Notes under the pieces: generated by a model
Database searches by the model: none
The model's input: the letters and a program-made list of their open reading frames with translations, nothing else
Told to the model about the DNA's origin: nothing
Shown: positions 7,021-7,825 of the stretch, piece after piece
Position numbering within the stretch: position 1 is the stretch's first letter
How the letters are laid out: each line of letters opens with the position of its first letter
From: Paracoccaceae bacterium
GTDB taxonomy: Bacteria > Pseudomonadota > Alphaproteobacteria > Rhodobacterales > Rhodobacteraceae
Direction of reading: 5' to 3'
NCBI GenBank assembly: GCA_003551745.1
Contig: PUNI01000181.1
Coordinates: 1 to 7,825 of the forward strand
DNA length: 7,825 nt
Translations under genes and position numbers: made by a program

Positions 7021-7161
7021 CTAAGCGCGCACCGGCTCCAGCCTCGAGATCGGCAAAGACAGCTTGCGTTTCCGCGCCAGCGCCGAGGCGGCGCGCAGCA
7101 CGACGTAGGGCCGACCGCCGTTGGCCCAGACCTGAGACCACGACCATAAGCCTCTGGCGGG
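7021..7161 (-). other. Unrecognised open fragment inside the IS remnant
   Basis: A minus-strand stretch of 46 codons ends at TAG 7021-7023, in the same frame as the istB fragment just beyond it. It reads QVWANGGRPYVVLRAASALA and ends in LEPVRA. Composition is protein-like, with basic and hydrophobic alternation. There is no ATG in frame and no ribosome site, and it begins inside the IS terminal repeats. It could be the C-terminus of a host gene fused to IS sequence, or a chance frame. I do not recognise the family. Confidence 0.2.
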
Positions 7162-7205
7162 TCAGTTCACGATGGAAAACCCGGGTCAGTTCTCATCGGA
7201 AATCA
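7158..7205. repeat. 24-bp tandem repeat at the IS21-like left end
   Basis: Two copies of a 24-bp unit starting CGGGTCAGTTC (7158-7181 and 7182-7205) agree at 18 of 24 positions, with the first 11 bases identical. The tip of the element (TGTTGATT read inward) lies at 7201-7208. Multiple direct repeats near the terminus are characteristic of IS21-family ends, where they bind transposase. Confidence 0.6.
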
Positions 7206-7208
7206 ACA

Positions 7209-7412
7209 TTATATGGACAACGAGCATCACGCGACACTACGGGAACCCGATCGCAGATACAGACCACAAGAATTTGGAGCTGGCCCCCCGTTCGAGCCGG
7301 GGAGGCGGTAGCATCCTCTGACGCAAGCCCCTCGCCCTGCGGCCGTCTGCGCGCTTCGGCAGGATGGTCGGACCGGACGCGGGAGGCTGGGAGCGGCCCG
7401 CCGGCCCTGCCT
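7209..7412. other. Gene-free stretch between IS remnant and peptide transporter operon
   Basis: About 200 bases with no supported gene on either strand. It contains CCCCG-TTCGAGC-CGGGG at 7286-7302, which looks like a tRNA T-arm, but there is no matching acceptor stem, anticodon arm or D-arm around it. No good terminator for the minus-strand operon could be identified. Confidence 0.4.
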
Positions 7413-7631
7413 TCAGCCGTCGTCACCCCGGTGCCGGTGGCTGCGACCGGGTCGCGGGCCGCTGCGCGCCCGGCGGAGGGCTGCGGGGAGGATCAGGACC
7501 ATGCCGGCGAAGAGGCCGGCATAGCCGAGCAGGGCGAGAAAGAGGCTGGGGCCGAGCAGGCCGACCACCATGGCGAGTTGCAGGCCGAGCGCCGCGAGGA
7601 TGATGGCGAGGGCGGCAATCGTCGCGCGCAT
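7413..7631 (-). CDS. Small two-segment membrane protein, unknown function
   Basis: The 72-residue product has two hydrophobic segments (about residues 4-24 and 28-50, including GLLGPSLFLALLGYAGLF) and a polar Arg/His-rich tail ending RGDDG. The start at 7631 is supported by GGAGG (7638-7642 on the plus strand as CCTCC) six bases upstream. The longer frame reaching 7805 overlaps the ABC ATPase end in another frame and is not a better start. It lies 13 bp after the stop of the peptide-transporter ATPase, so the two are probably translated from one message. It may be an accessory membrane protein of that transporter, but no family is recognised. Confidence 0.6.
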   Translation of the reverse strand: MRATIAALAIILAALGLQLAMVVGLLGPSLFLALLGYAGLFAGMVLILPAALRRARSGPRPGRSHRHRGDDG

Positions 7632-7644
7632 GGGGGGCCTCCGG

Positions 7645-7825
7645 TCAGCGGTGAAGCCAGCACCAGCTGGTCTGGCCCGGGCGGGGCTGGAACGCGGGTG
7701 GCGCGTCGCGGTCGCAAAGCCCCTGCATGGCGTGGGGACAGCGGGGGTGAAAGCTGCATCCGGGCGGAAGGTTGGCAGGGTCGGCGGCTTCGCCACGGAC
7801 CTCAAAGGAGAGTTTTATATCTGGG
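7645..7825 (-). CDS. Oligopeptide/dipeptide ABC transporter ATPase, C-terminal part
   Basis: Only the last 60 codons lie in the window; the gene runs in from the right edge. The sequence GEAADPANLPPGCSFHPRC followed by PHAM and ending WCWLHR is the characteristic C-terminal oligopeptide-binding extension of Dpp/Opp-type ATPases (the oligo_HPY domain), with Pro-Pro-Gly-Cys and His-Pro-Arg-Cys. The nucleotide-binding domain itself is off the window, so I cannot say whether it is the D or F subunit. The stop is TGA 7645-7647 on the minus strand, followed after 13 bp by the small membrane protein. It is transcribed towards the IS remnant. Confidence 0.85.
   Translation of the reverse strand, partial: PDIKLSFEVRGEAADPANLPPGCSFHPRCPHAMQGLCDRDAPPAFQPRPGQTSWCWLHR

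Larger units (their letters stand above)
6605..7208 (-). mobile_element. IS21-family remnant, internally deleted, possibly hybrid
   Basis: The right tip TGTCAAC starts at 6605 and the opposite tip ends CAACA at 7208 (TGTTG from outside). Both begin TGT, as IS21-family elements often do. Between them lie the last 88 codons of istB on the minus strand, a short unrecognised frame, and a 24-bp tandem repeat. A full IS21 element is about 2 kb or more with istA and istB, so most of it is missing. The two ends differ in sequence: the right end is the type seen at 131-183, and the left carries the AACTGACCCG repeat. They may therefore come from two elements. Flanking bases (CCAAG at 6600-6604, TTATA at 7209-7213) show no target duplication, which argues against one clean insertion. 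Confidence 0.65.

Noticed and set aside
5906..7147. 413-codon minus-strand open frame
   Set aside because: It runs antisense across the permease end, the terminase-like relic and the IS remnant in a different frame from the istB fragment, with low-complexity Arg/Ala/Pro content and no homology.
7281..7310. A tRNA gene
   Set aside because: Only a T-arm-like hairpin is present. The following seven bases (AGGCGGT) have no complementary acceptor strand upstream, and no anticodon or D arm can be drawn.
7413..7805. 130-codon version of the small membrane protein
   Set aside because: The first 58 codons overlap the ABC ATPase C-terminus in another frame and look like a shadow. The internal ATG at 7631 has a proper ribosome site.
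1..7825. CRISPR array, toxin-antitoxin pair, defence system or dedicated acid regulator
   Set aside because: No spaced direct repeats, no small paired genes and no helix-turn-helix regulator gene were found. The window is explained by metabolic, transport, IS and phage-relic sequences.

Overview
The window is GC-rich with strong third-position GC bias. Its IS21-type insertion-sequence ends, phage-like relic and peptide ABC transporter operon fit an alphaproteobacterium, perhaps Rhodobacterales or Rhizobiales. This placement is an inference; no rRNA or other taxonomic marker is present.

Layout. Positions 1-183 are the istB-side (right) end of an IS21-family element whose body lies left of the window. 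A gene-free leader follows (184-494). Next come four plus-strand genes: gadC (495-2075, glutamate/GABA antiporter), gadB (2205-3617, glutamate decarboxylase), glsA (3878-4822, glutaminase) and a second APC-superfamily permease (4872-6119). A frameshifted, truncated gene resembling a phage terminase small subunit (6231-6604) follows. It ends exactly at the tip of a second IS21-type right end, which faces the opposite way to the left one. The 604-bp remnant 6605-7208 holds only the last 88 codons of an istB gene and a different IS21-like end at its far side. The rest is gene-free sequence (7209-7412) and then the end of a minus-strand operon: a 72-residue membrane protein (7413-7631) and the C-terminus of an oligopeptide/dipeptide ABC ATPase (7645 to the window edge).

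How the genes work together. GlsA turns glutamine into glutamate and ammonia. GadB decarboxylates glutamate to GABA, consuming a cytoplasmic proton. GadC exchanges external glutamate (or glutamine) for GABA. The fourth gene, an APC permease starting 49 nt after glsA, could feed in glutamine or another amino acid. This is a complete glutamate- and glutamine-dependent acid-resistance module, built like those of E. coli and Brucella but with gadC first and an extra transporter last. The individual enzymes are well known. The most notable features are the packaging: the cassette lies between inverted, related IS21 right ends, as in a composite mobile unit, with a phage relic at one boundary. No regulator (gadE, gadX or gadR type) and no hdeA chaperone gene is present here.
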